A stretch of DNA of 64,000 nt from Hermatobates lingyangjiaoensis (GCA_026182355.1 JAPFBL010000225.1:186001-250000), one strand, 5' to 3'; numbered from the stretch's first letter, positions 47,019-56,584 are shown. Notes: a model not told the origin generated them from the sequence alone. Program-made: numbers and translations.

Positions 47019-48029
47019 AATCGATCATTGCATTCTATCGACTACAAAAAACACCAGCCGTCATCCTTCCGGTGTACAGCGACGTATTGTAACTACTACA
47101 TTAATGTAATAAAGTGTATAACTCTTTCAAACATGTAAATATTACAATGTAAAATCTATTTTCCAAGTATACAATAAAGAAAAACCAAATCATAACTTAT
47201 CTTTCTTCTTTATTAATAGAAGTAAATTCTAAATTTTTAAAATATTTCTTTCGGAAATAATTACACTGCTTTAAATCTTCATGAATGTGTAGTGGCCGGT
47301 CTGATGTTAGGTCCCGTGCCTGCTTAACCAAATACTATCTCGTTGGCTTGGTTGCGAAGAGTATCCCATGTATAGTGTAATGAATTTTTATTCAATCAGT
47401 CACAAAATGACACTGACTTATTTGCTTACTCCACATTGGTATCAGATGGGGTCAGTTTGTGGCCTATGTTGGTTTCTCTTCTGGGATGGTCCACTGCAAC
47501 CTAACCTAACCTTACTCCACATTTACTGTAGAAGAATCTGAACACAATTTTTTTAAAATTCTTTATAAGAGTAAGTAATATTTATTAATTTTAATTTCTT
47601 TGTTCAGTATTTCTGGTTTTTTTTTCAAGGTCTGATATTCATTATTTAATACTGAACATTTAGAAAATATAATTTTTTTTTTTTAATTTGTAAACCATAA
47701 ATATACATGGTGTTCCAGAGAAGGTAAACAGTATTTAAAATTGATATAGCTTCTTGTTTATTACTATAGGTTTATTATAAAGGTGGTATTATTCGGGTTG
47801 ATTACTTGTTTAATTAAGTACTCCATTTCTCTCTCAATTCCTTTCAAGTGCATTTGTTGATCAAAACTTTTAAAAATAATCCCCCTACGGTTTGTTGTGA
47901 GTTAAGAGAGTCGAAATACTGGAGTACGTTGTATCAGTTCTTTTTATTTCTTCCTTCTGTTTAATTTGATGTGTTGTTCTTGTTCATCGATTCTTTTTAA
48001 TATAATTTTTAATATATATATATATAATA
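47019..48029. other. 3' UTR and intron after exon 14
   Basis: AATAAA at 47108, another at 47173, and a SINE 3' fragment near 47455-47515. The rest is AT-rich. Confidence 0.5.
47455..47515 (+). mobile_element. SINE 3'-end fragment
   Basis: GGCCTATGTTGG, a TCTGGGATGGTCCACTGCAA block and the CCTAACCTAACC tail match the last 60 bases of the SINE at 55502, with several changes. The tRNA-like head is absent (5' truncated). Confidence 0.65.
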
Positions 48030-48035
48030 GGTGTA

Positions 48036-48346
48036 TTATTTCATCAGAATTTGGTCAATTTTTCTAGGTTCAAAAATCAAAATCAAGTTGCCGACGTTTC
48101 GGTTTTATTTTAAAACCTTTTTAATATGCCTACCAATAAAGGATGATAAGAAATCACATATCAACATCCAACACATAAACAATATGAAAATAGATTGTTA
48201 CATTACTGTTTATATATTGTATGTTATATGTGATCTTACTTTCCTTTGTTATGTAGGTTGAGAAAGGTTTTAAAATAAACAGAAACATCGGCACGGAGTA
48301 TGATTTTTGAACCAAGAAAATTGACCGAATACTGATTAAATAATAA
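48036..48346. mobile_element. Fold-back family 4
   Basis: Inverted arms. TTATTTCATCAGAATTTGGT and GGTTCAAAAATCA on the left mirror TGATTTTTGAACC and ACCGAATACTGATTAAATAA on the right. Near the centre of each arm is a CCGACGTTTCGG-type motif, common at Penelope-like ends. The spacer is about 120 bases. No target duplication identified. A related fragment (GCCGACATTTCGATTTTATT) lies near 49191. Confidence 0.7.
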
Positions 48347-48529
48347 CTATTCTACGTAAAGATTGATATATATATTTTTGATATAATTATATATTCTTAT
48401 AATTAAAATGGCTCAACGTTCATAGTCATCACGTAATATTGCGATATAGTATAGTATATAATATATATATATATGTGATACTATATTATATATATATTAC
48501 TAAAATCCAATAAACACGTGATGAAACTA

Positions 48530-48705
48530 ATGAACGTATAAGCCACAAGGAAAAGTAAAAAAACACAGAAAATATGCTCTAAGGTTTCAATTATATGTCA
48601 TCAGAGAGCAACTGATGACATAAGTATAAACAGCTCTGATGAATATAATTGAAAGGCCTAGAGCATTTTCTGTGTTTTTTTACTTCCTTGTGGCTTATAC
48701 GTCAA
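48530..48705. mobile_element. Fold-back family 5 with a nested hairpin
   Basis: Outer arms AACGTATAAGCCACAAGGAA and TTCCTTGTGGCTTATACGT enclose inner arms around ACACAGAAAAT...GCTCTA and TAGAGCATTTTCTGTGT. The centre has a second small hairpin, TATGTCATCAG with CTGATGACATA. CTCTGATGA followed by GAAAGGCCTA on the right arm is again hammerhead-like. TA microsatellites lie on both sides. Confidence 0.7.
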
Positions 48706-48715
48706 TATTATATAT

Positions 48716-48759
<44 letters not shown>
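48706..48759. repeat. TA microsatellite between two fold-back elements
   Basis: Interrupted TA repeat joining the family 5 element to family 1 copy F. Confidence 0.88.
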
Positions 48760-48762
<3 letters not shown>

Positions 48763-48952
48763 GATTCCACATAAACATGTGAAATAACAATCAATGATCA
48801 AACCGCAATAAGAATTATGGGAAAAAAGACTAAGATCTTTCATCCGTAACATTTAGCGGTAACTCTCGTATGTTCCAGACGAAGACCGCTTGTTACGGTT
48901 GAAAGATCTTAGTCTTGTTTTTCCATTTTCTTATTGTGGTTTGATCATTGAT
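48760..48952 (-). mobile_element. Fold-back family 1, copy F (tail on the left)
   Basis: The TTTCACATGTTTATGTGGAA tail hairpin is on the left, so this copy is in the reverse orientation to A-C. The arms match the family. In the hammerhead core, CTGACGA reads CAGACGA, a change at an invariant base, so it is probably inactive. TA repeats on both sides hide any target duplication. Confidence 0.78.
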
Positions 48953-49484
48953 ATATATATACATTCTTTCACGTCTCCACACTTGTGTTTCTTCTCTCCC
49001 TCTCCTAAAATAGTATGAAAGTCGATGTGTGTATAACGGTGGGATGTTAGTCTCTTTTTTATTTCTAGTTGTAACCTTAATTATATATATATTTAACACT
49101 TGGTAGCGGCCTCGACCGACGTGTAAGAAGAATATAAAAAAATATTTATTAGTAATGGGTCATTATTCCAAGTTGAAAGTATACTTTGAAAGCCGACATT
49201 TCGATTTTATTTGTATTCAAAACTTAATTAACTTAAAATATCTTAATACTGTATTTATTTACATTGTAAGTTTATTTTATATTTTTGTAGGTTATATATG
49301 AAGTTTGAATTAAAAAGTCACTAGGATTCATTGAAATAAATTGAATTTATTGTTTAATTTGAAAATTAAATTTAGGTTGAGCAGTGTGTTGCTTAAGTTG
49401 GATTGACGGTGTCAGTGACTCGTGTGTGTAGCATGTGGAGATAACAGCCATATTTATTGAAGGTAACTAAAAGGTTTGTTGCAG
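48953..49484. other. Intron upstream of exon 15
   Basis: AT-rich with a Penelope-end-like fragment near 49185-49215. No gene. Confidence 0.5.
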
Positions 49485-49711
49485 GAGAAGAGGCCCGTCA
49501 CGTGTGCAGTGCTTGTGGCAAGAGCTACAAGCGACGCGCCAGTCTGACCTACCACCTCAAGTACGAGTGCAATAAGGAGCCCATCTTCTCGTGCCCGCAC
49601 TGCCTGTACCGGGCCAAGCAGAAGTCTAACCTCAAGCGGCACCTCTACCTCAAGCACGGCACTCCATTCACACCCAATCCTCTCCTCCACGCCACCATGT
49701 CGACCCAGTAG
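49485..49711 (+). CDS. lola: lola alternative terminal exon 15 (paired zinc finger)
   Basis: The acceptor AAGGTTTGTTGCAG ends at 49484, phase 1, split codon GGA. Finger 1 is CSACGKSY ... HLKYEC with helix R, A, S, Y. The linker is NKEPIF. Finger 2 is CPHC ... HLYLKH with helix Q, S, N, R, the same four as exon 16, the next downstream, so both isoforms may recognise a shared half-site. The tail GTPFTPNPLLHATMSTQ also starts like exon 16 (GTFF). About 75 residues, TAG stop. AATAAA begins at 49723, just 12 bases beyond the stop, which would give a very short 3' UTR. Confidence 0.94.
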
Positions 49712-51174
49712 TCTTACTATGTAATAAACCACTTATAACTGCTAGTTTGATTTACCTTCACTGCTAGTTGCCTTATCTCAAACTATCCCTGCTTGTTTCA
49801 TGAAAATCCTTGAATAAATTCATTAGAGTAGTAGTCTACACTATAATAGTAAGCTCAGTAAATTTTTCATTTCCATGGATAAACTTTTTTTTATTACAAT
49901 ATTTTCACCAGTATACCTCACTGGTCTAAACTCATTGAAATATTAGATTCACATGTGAGGCCCATCATTTATTAACTGATTCCGAATAACTGAGGACATG
50001 TTTTTCTTAAAATCATTCTATCGTTATAAGCAGTGCAGTTGTGGTTTTAATTGTGCAGTATATTTAGAGTAATCTACTCAGAAAGTTTAGTACTCGTTAA
50101 TAATGTATTCATGATTCCTGGAACTAATTACTTGTAAAACTCTTATATATAGAAAATTACACTTTCAATAGCTACTGATGTGATCTTCTCATATAGAAAC
50201 AAAGTGGAGACAATAAGAACAGCTTCTCTTGAATATGGACGTGTTTGAACCAGTCTATCCAACATAAGGTAAGATATCTCAAATTCATTATCATTTCTTC
50301 AAATGCATGCTTCAAAAATGCTATCCATATTTGAAGTGACTGAGAACCTATAATTATTATCATGAATCGTGAATAGTAATATCGTGTAAGTCATCATCGT
50401 GTCTTATGAAAATACCTATGACTTAGGTAGTTTTGCTACTTAGGTAAATGATCTACTGTTTAATACTTGAGCATTCTGGGCTGTGGTATGATTTAATGTC
50501 TCAGTGTTTCCTAGCTTCAGCAGGAACATTTCTTGTTAAAATTTCGGTTATTTTCTCTGTTATAAGAGACTAGATACAAATTTTTGTACAGTATTATTCT
50601 GAAAAATTGAATGAAAGTAAAATAAGCCAATACTAAAAACGAACTAAGTTTGTCAAAATGTCGAGGTTTTTTATTCAAAACTTAAAATACTAAATATTGA
50701 GGAATATATGGTTTTATTTTATTTCTTAACAACTGTATACGCGAGGTACATTATCTTTGTAATTACAGACGGTTACTGTAGCTAAAATGAAGATTGGGTA
50801 TTTGTATATGAATTTAAATGAGATCTAATAGTGAGTTTAGTGTTATGATTTAATAACTTTATAAATCCAGTAATTCATAATTGTTTGAGTGGGTGCATAG
50901 AATTTTCTGTTATAATTCTTCATGGGCATTCTCTTTGTATTCTATAAATGTTATTAATGAAAATAAAAGCGTATTGCTATTGAGCCTGTTAGTAGTGAAG
51001 TAAATGCAACATTGTTTATGGGTATAGATATACTATGGACATGCATTCTATTCTACCTTGTTGACTCTATTGGTTCATACTTTATGAAATGTGTTGCGAG
51101 CCTTTATCCGTGCGCTCTGTGTTATTGTTGGGAAGCGTGGTGAGTCCTGTTGACGCTTTTGTTTCTGCCAGCAG
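49712..51174. other. 3' UTR and intron between exons 15 and 16
   Basis: AATAAA at 49723. The rest is AT-rich, with short frames of no recognisable kind. Confidence 0.5.
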
Positions 51175-51398
51175 GTCAGAAGAAAATGAAACAACACATG
51201 TGCTTTGGCTGTGGTCGATCCTATGTGCACTTGGGCCACCTCACCTCTCATCTAAAATATGAGTGCAACAAGGAGCCCCAGTTTGAATGCCCTGAATGTC
51301 CTTACAGAGCAAAACAAAAGTCAAATCTGAAGCGTCACATGTTCCATAGGCATGGCACGTTTTTCGATTCCACTCCCTTAGCCGCCAGCTACATGTGA
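51175..51398 (+). CDS. lola: lola alternative terminal exon 16 (paired zinc finger)
   Basis: The acceptor is a tandem CCAGCAG: the AG at 51170-51171 or the one at 51173-51174 can be used, both in phase 1, changing the product by one residue. Finger 1 is CFGCGRSY ... HLKYEC with helix H, G, H, S. The linker is NKEPQF. Finger 2 is CPEC ... HMFHRH with helix Q, S, N, R as in exon 15. The tail is GTFFDSTPLAASYM. About 74 residues, TGA stop. AATAAA at 51437-51442. A fold-back element begins only 90 bases downstream of that signal. Confidence 0.94.
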
Positions 51399-51531
51399 TT
51401 GTATTTACTTTCAACATAATCATTTTAAATGATTTCAATAAAACAATATGAATTTTGTCTTGTTTGTCTCGACATCTACTACTACCCCAACGTTATTAGT
51501 GATATTCCAATTCAAACAGTAAACATGTGTA

Positions 51532-51722
51532 AAAAACTTTCACATAAACACGTGAAATAACAATCAATGATCAAACCACAATAAGAAATGGGAAAACAAG
51601 ACTAAGATCTTTCAACCGTAACAAGCGGTCTGGAGTTGAGTTTTTGACTCTGACGAAGACCGCTTGTTACGGTTGAAAGATCTCAGTCTTGTTTTCCCAT
51701 TTCTTATTCTGGTTTGATCATT
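51532..51722 (-). mobile_element. Fold-back family 1, copy G, with 18-bp TSD
   Basis: The tail is on the left, so it is reversed relative to A-C. The flanks AAACAGTAAACATGTGTA (51514-51531) and AAACAGTAAATATGTGTA (51723-51740) match at 17 of 18 bases. The arms are nearly identical, indicating a young insertion. The right arm has an intact hammerhead core on the + strand. Confidence 0.88.
51640..51697 (+). ncRNA. Predicted hammerhead ribozyme in copy G
   Basis: The core CTGACGA is at 51650-51656. ACCG/CGGT forms stem II. GAA lies at 51675-51677, then a two-pair stem III, AG(AT)CT at 51678-51683. The cleavage-site base is C84 of the 51600 series (position 51684), giving a CUC triplet. AGTC at 51685-51688 pairs with GACT at 51646-51649 for stem I. 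The GGG that extends stem I in copy E is GAG here. The inverted left arm could compete for folding. Prediction by eye. Confidence 0.52.
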
Positions 51723-52017
51723 AAACAGTAAATATGTGTATTGATTTCGTAAAGTTTCTTTAATATTTAATAAAAAAAATTCAAATTAATTATACCTAGG
51801 TAATTTATAATTTATTTACCATCTATGTAAAATATAGAAGGTAAGTATACAGTTTTTTTTTCGGGTAAAAATTTTGAATATCAATGTAAATAAATATTTT
51901 GATGTTCTCCGAGTTCTAAAATAGCTTTCTGAAATTGTTTTGTCTGTATGTGCGCGAAGTGACAGCGAGAAAGAACAGAATACGAAAAATACAAGAGTCA
52001 TAGTCACTAAATTAGAT

Positions 52018-52247
52018 TTATATTAGAAATAGGTAAAACCGTCATACCTCGTAAGATGATCATGGAGTTGGAGCGCTTTCGGACGTTGTCCATCTTCGAT
52101 CGCATCATACCCACTGAGCTGTTATATAGGCGGTTGGTTACAACAGCTCAGTAGGTTTGTTGCGATCGAAGATAGACAACGTCCGAAAGCGCTCCAACTC
52201 CATGATCATCTTACGAGGCATGACGGTTTTACCTATTTCTAATATAA
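52018..52247. mobile_element. Fold-back family 2, copy 2
   Basis: Arms share CCGTCATACCTCGTAAG and GGAGCGCTTTCGGAC with the copy at 31838. The centre is longer and contains its own inner pair (GAGCTGTTATA near TACAACAGCTC). Arm ends TTATATTAGAAATAGG and CCTATTTCTAATATAA are perfect inverted matches. The arms of each copy match one another better than they match the other copy. Confidence 0.82.
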
Positions 52248-52936
52248 GTCATACTAAACTTGTATTTAAATAAATGCATGTATTTAACTAAATTAGATAT
52301 TTCGTTCCTGTAATCGCTGAAAAGGGACAGTAAGATCGCTATTGCAATTTCTAAAAGAAGTTTACTCATATTTAGCCGACCTTGGTTTCCAAGTTGAAAT
52401 TTAATACTTATTGGGTGCAATCTGCGTAGAAATTGTTCTTCAAGATCAGTAGTTAAAAATGAACTTTTGAAGAACTCCGATTTAGTTCTACAGATATTTT
52501 ACAAAAGTTTATAAGTTATAGATCGTAAATATTAATTTTGATTTTGATATGATTAATGCAAACTGTATCCTTAATATGATTATCAATTAACTAAAGTATT
52601 GTTTTCTTCGTAATGAAGTTCACGTGTACTTCAAGTGGTTGGTAGTAATATCAAAGTGTGGTATATTCGTTGCATTACACCTTCAAATGTACATACCGAC
52701 TGAGCTGGGCATTTATTGTTAAATAACTATTAGTTATTTTAAAGCTACATGTTTGTGATGAGCTAAAGCACAGTCTCGTCTCACTCCAGGTTTTTTCAAT
52801 GTAACTTGAATGGTTGTTTTCAATGATAGATACATATTTCCTCACAGTTCTTAAGGATAAGATAGTATTTAAACTCTGCTGCTAAAGAAACAAAACTACC
52901 AGATTAACTGTTTTTTTTTTTTGTTAACTGTTGCAG
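52248..52936. other. Intron upstream of exon 17
   Basis: AT-rich; ends in a T run and the exon 17 acceptor. Confidence 0.5.
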
Positions 52937-53193
52937 GTTTCGAAGGAAGAATAAAACAACATTGTTGCAAAAAATGTGGACGATCTTATATGCATTTTCA
53001 CCACCTCAAGTCCCACATTAAGTACTTGTGTAATAAAGAGCCCCAGTTTGTGTGCCCGTATTGCCCCTACCGCGTCAATCACAAGTACAACTTCAAGCGC
53101 CACATCTATCTGAAACACAGCATCTATACTAACAATCAGCACCTTGTTGACTCCCAAAACCCCCTTCAAGATGTCACTTTTAAAATGTTTTAA
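52937..53193 (+). CDS. lola: lola alternative terminal exon 17 (paired zinc finger)
   Basis: A strong acceptor (T run, GTTAACTGTTGCAG) ends at 52936, phase 1, split codon GGT. Finger 1 is CKKCGRSY ... HIKYLC with helix H, H, H, S; Leu replaces Glu before the fourth ligand. The linker is NKEPQF. Finger 2 is CPYC ... HIYLKH with helix H, Y, N, R and Phe in place of the core Leu. The tail SIYTNNQHLVDSQNPLQDVT is the longest of the set after the fingers and starts like exon 3. About 85 residues; TAA stop. AATAAA at 53286-53291. Confidence 0.93.
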
Positions 53194-53440
53194 ACCTGTC
53201 CTTTACAGTTCATTTCATACTGTCTGTAATTACAATTGTTTCAAAAACAAAATATTATATTGATTTTTCAAATTTGTTTGTTTTTAATAAAAATCTTTTC
53301 TTTGAATATTATTGACGAAAATGTAACCCCATACCTATGAGAATTTGATGTATGCTTCAAGCGTGTTACAAGTTCTTTTGCTAGGTAAGTGCAAATAACA
53401 GTGATAAGTATGTAGTAATGATGGTGTTTTATGCCAACAG

Positions 53441-53661
53441 GTGAGGGTGAAGTGGCGAAGCAGTATCCCTGCCCTAACTGTGGACGATCATACTGCCATC
53501 TGCGTAACCTCAGATTTCACCTCAAACACGAATGCAATAAGGAACCTCAGTTCTCCTGCCCTCATTGCCCTTTCCGATCGAAACGCAAAGGCAACCTCAA
53601 AGTGCATGTCTACGGCAAACACGTCTCCTTCCAAGATAGTCAACCTTCTCATAGCAACTAG
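53441..53661 (+). CDS. lola: lola alternative terminal exon 18 (paired zinc finger)
   Basis: The acceptor TTTTATGCCAACAG ends at 53440, phase 1, split codon GGT, only 247 bases after the stop of exon 17. GEGEVAKQYP precedes finger 1, CPNCGRSY ... HLKHEC, with helix H, R, N, F. The linker is NKEPQF. Finger 2 is CPHC ... HVYGKH with helix R, G, N, V as in exon 6. The tail is VSFQDSQPSHSN. About 73 residues; TAG stop. AATAAA at 53701-53706. The pseudo-exon at 55239 and the fragment at 56743 derive from its 3' half. Confidence 0.94.
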
Positions 53662-54535
53662 GGCGACAAATAACTTAATCGTATCCTATTTCTTCCAGAG
53701 AATAAACTGGCTGTTGAAACTCTTCTGTGGTAAGTGTGTCTGATCCACATGGTAGTTTAAAAAGAGCAATTCTAATACCATTGTACTGTAGTAACATCGT
53801 TGTTAGGATTTCGCAAACACTTAGTTTTCATTTATTTTTTAATTCTCTTTCATGTTTTGTATTATATTTTTTGAATTATCAAAGACTCTGTCGGGACTGC
53901 AAGTAAAAGTCCTATTATAGGGTTATTATTTCCATTAAGTTGGCAGTGTAATCGATAAAGTCAGTGTTGCATTTGAATGAGAAACGACGTAATCAAATAC
54001 AACACTGACTTTATCGATTATAACACCTTCTTGTTTTTTAATAGATCAAAAAACCACATATAATATATATTTACACAACTGCGCGGGTTTAAGCAATGAA
54101 TGCATTTTGTTATTAACTACACATTAACTGAGTTAATGTCTTCTGAGCTTTAGTAGGGTTGTCGTGTTTAGTTAGTTACAATGATTCGTTAATTTATTTA
54201 TTATTATTTTGTAAAAATATGCAAACGAAGTGACAGAAGTAGTGGAGTTCAGAAATGAAACGAGGGATTACTAAAGATGACAACAAATTAATGCTAGTAT
54301 TAAAATTGAACTACACGCAAATGAATAAAACTGCAAATGACCTCTTATTTACTAGTTTAGTGGACAATATAAACACCTGAACCATCACACGTGTGATCAC
54401 TCGTCTCTCTTAGTATTAGCCTATGTACATTTCAGTGACACTGGACTATATGGAGACTAGAATAAATCAAACTGCAAAAGTAAAGAGTAATTGTAGCTAA
54501 TAAATTAGATTGATGTGTGGCCGTGGATCTATATG
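53662..54535. other. 3' UTR and intron after exon 18
   Basis: AATAAA at 53701. A small perfect hairpin element lies at 53946-54026. The rest is AT-rich. Confidence 0.5.
53946..54026. repeat. Short inverted repeat (hairpin)
   Basis: Arms of about 28 bases. TAATCGATAAAGTCAGTGTT and its continuation are mirrored by AACACTGACTTTATCGATTA. The loop is about 20 bases. It may be the core of a small MITE or another retroelement end. Confidence 0.8.
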
Positions 54536-54543
54536 GTTTAGAG

Positions 54544-54986
54544 CAGTGTTTCCCAAACTTTTTCGAGCGACCGCCTCCTTGGGTCCGTAAACCTATACTC
54601 AACACTCCTCAATAATCAGAATCTTAGACTAAATAAAGAAATGAGTAACACTTTAATAATTAAATTAATATAATGACTAATAGAATATTTATTTATAATC
54701 TAATACATGTATTGTTTCATAGCATATTTATGCAAAAGAATTAATACACAAGAAACTTAGATGAGAATATACTTTTAAGATAAAAATAAATTATCAAAAT
54801 GAATAATTTTAAGAAACCTTTTCCTAGAAGTTTACATGTGGTGTTTTCACTTAAATTTAGAAATTATATTGCATGAAAATATTCAATTTATGGAAATAGA
54901 ATCCCCAAATCCTTTTTGTATTAGCGCCCCCCGATATCAAAGCACTGCTCCCAGGGGGGTAGTACCGCCCACTTTGGGAAACACTG
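54544..54986 (+). mobile_element. Non-autonomous hAT family X, copy 1
   Basis: The ends are CAGTGTTTCCCAAAC and TTTGGGAAACACTG. Flanks GTTTAGAG (54536-54543) and GTTTAGGG (54987-54994) match at 7 of 8. The interior has no transposase frame. Another copy lies inverted at 60408. The GTACCGCCCACTTTGGG end is typical of this widespread hAT type. Confidence 0.9.
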
Positions 54987-55238
54987 GTTTAGGGTAATTT
55001 CACAAGTAAAACAAGAAGTAGGATAGATGAGCTTTAACTTCTGAACCATCTAATTATTGTGCAATCATAAAGTGGTTTCTTTGTGGCTCATAAAATCCAG
55101 TCGTAATATTTCATTTTGTTATTAATTGTTGTGTTCCTGAAGCCTGTTGTATTTGATTTCTTGAGAAACAATTGTTTGGCTTACAGCATATGGATGATGT
55201 TGTGTGAATGGTTTGTGCTGACGATGGACTCTTTTCAG

Positions 55239-55447
55239 TCGTATACTTGTGTTTGGAGTATGAGTGCCCCCACACACGAGCTGAGTGCAACAGGAAGCCT
55301 CAGTTCTCTTGTTTCCATTGCCCTTTCCGATATAAATGCAAGTGTGACCTCAAGGTTCATGTCTGCAGCATACGCGTTTCCTTCAGAAATAGTCAACCTT
55401 CACATACAACTAGAGCAAACAGTTATTTGGTCATGTCGTATTTATAA
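55239..55447 (+). pseudogene. Decayed lola exon 19, open but without working fingers
   Basis: The acceptor GACTCTTTTCAG ends at 55238 and the common phase-1 frame stays open for about 69 residues, so it could still be spliced. Finger 1 is destroyed: only CLEYEC remains, then HTRAECNRKPQF, a deletion of roughly fifteen residues. Finger 2 is CFHC ... HVCSIR, with Arg in place of the final zinc-binding His. The 5' end (CLE) resembles exon 21, while the 3' half and part of the 3' UTR resemble exon 18. It is either a chimeric duplicate or a deleted copy of exon 18. Confidence 0.8.
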
Positions 55448-55501
55448 CTGGGTAGCAAAGGCGTTTTAATTCTACTTTGGTAAGTTTGTATAGTTGAAAA
55501 A

Positions 55502-55830
55502 GGGGGGCCAGGCTAGCTCAGTGGTTACGTGCTCACCTCTGAACTGATAGGACCGGGGCTCAATCCTCACCTGGCCCTCGATTTATTCACGCGGGAGGTG
55601 AATATATCTGAGCACGTCGTCCCTCGGAGAAGGACGTTATACTGTCGGTCCCGAGCCTGTACGATGTCAGGTACTCGTTAAAGATCCGTACTCTAAATAC
55701 ACTTGAGTTAGGCAAAATTTAGGACTCCCACTGTAGAATCAATCTTCATTGTGTGGTATCACAAAAAGGGCCAATACTTGGCCTACGTGTGTTCCCTTGT
55801 GGGACTGCCACTGCAACCTAACCTAACCTA
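55502..55830 (+). mobile_element. tRNA-derived SINE, copy 2
   Basis: The head has box A (TAGCTCAGTGGTTACGTGCT) and box B (GGGGCTCAATCC, a slightly altered GGTTCGAATCC). The body is unique, and the end is a CCTAACCTAACCTAA tail. Perfect 12-base duplications ATAGTTGAAAAA lie at 55490-55501 and 55831-55842. It is 329 bases long. The tail is the complement of the insect telomere motif TTAGG. It is inserted just after the pseudo-exon 19. Confidence 0.94.
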
Positions 55831-55842
55831 ATAGTTGAAAAA

Positions 55843-56387
55843 AGTTATTTTAATTATCTTTCTACTGTTATAGAATTGACAGAAGGTAGTGAATCAAAGT
55901 ATAATTTTGATTTTCTAATCCTGTTTTGGAATTAATACTTGTTTTTTTTTTGTAACTTAATTGCCACCCGTGATTTGTACTTATTTTGATGTCAAATATT
56001 TTACCATTTTATGGGAAAAGTTTTGAGGTTCGTAACACTCGACAACTGCTCAGATTGCTTGAGGGTAAGGCACTGGTAAGAGAGTTACAACATTTCTTAA
56101 TACATCCCCCCAGCTCTGTACTTTGACTTATGAAGCCACGTTTGATATTAATTACATGATATCACAAAATAGTTAATACTTAATGAGCCTTAGAAATCGT
56201 AACGTTCCAGTAACTGTTGATAAAAGTTATTACTATAGATGTATGTTTATGTTTTTGTACTCGTGATACCTAATAATTTTAACTTCTTGAAATACATTTC
56301 TTTATTTTAATATTTGATAATATTACGAAATATGAAATAACATATAGACATAATAAGAGATTTTTTCTGACTGGGATCTGTTTTCAG
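55843..56387. other. Intron upstream of exon 20
   Basis: AT-rich; no other feature. Confidence 0.5.
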
Positions 56388-56584
56388 CAGTGCATGTGTG
56401 TGCGGAGTGTGGCCGGCGGTACATGCACAAGAAACACTTGAATGCCCACCGCCAGTACGAGTGCAACAAGGAGCCTCAGTTTTCTTGTCCTCACTGCTCG
56501 TACAAAGCCAAGCAGAAGGGAAGACTCAAGTGTCACATGATCAGCAGGCACAAACTATTGTTTGACCCTCTCATGTTTATGTAA
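56388..56584 (+). CDS. lola: lola alternative terminal exon 20 (paired zinc finger)
   Basis: The acceptor is a tandem TTTTCAGCAG. I start after the first AG (56387) because the product then begins A-V-H, as in exon 21; the second AG would drop one residue. Phase 1 either way. Finger 1 is CAECGRRY ... HRQYEC with helix H, K, H, A, as in exon 21. The linker is NKEPQF. Finger 2 is CPHC ... HMISRH with helix Q, G, R, C. The tail KLLFDPLMFM parallels exon 21. About 65 residues; TAA stop. AATAAA at 56666-56671. Confidence 0.93.

Noticed and set aside
55503..55575. tRNA gene at the head of the SINE
   Set aside because: The A and B boxes are present, but the sequence continues into a SINE body with target duplications and a CCTAA tail. 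It is an element promoter, not a folded tRNA.
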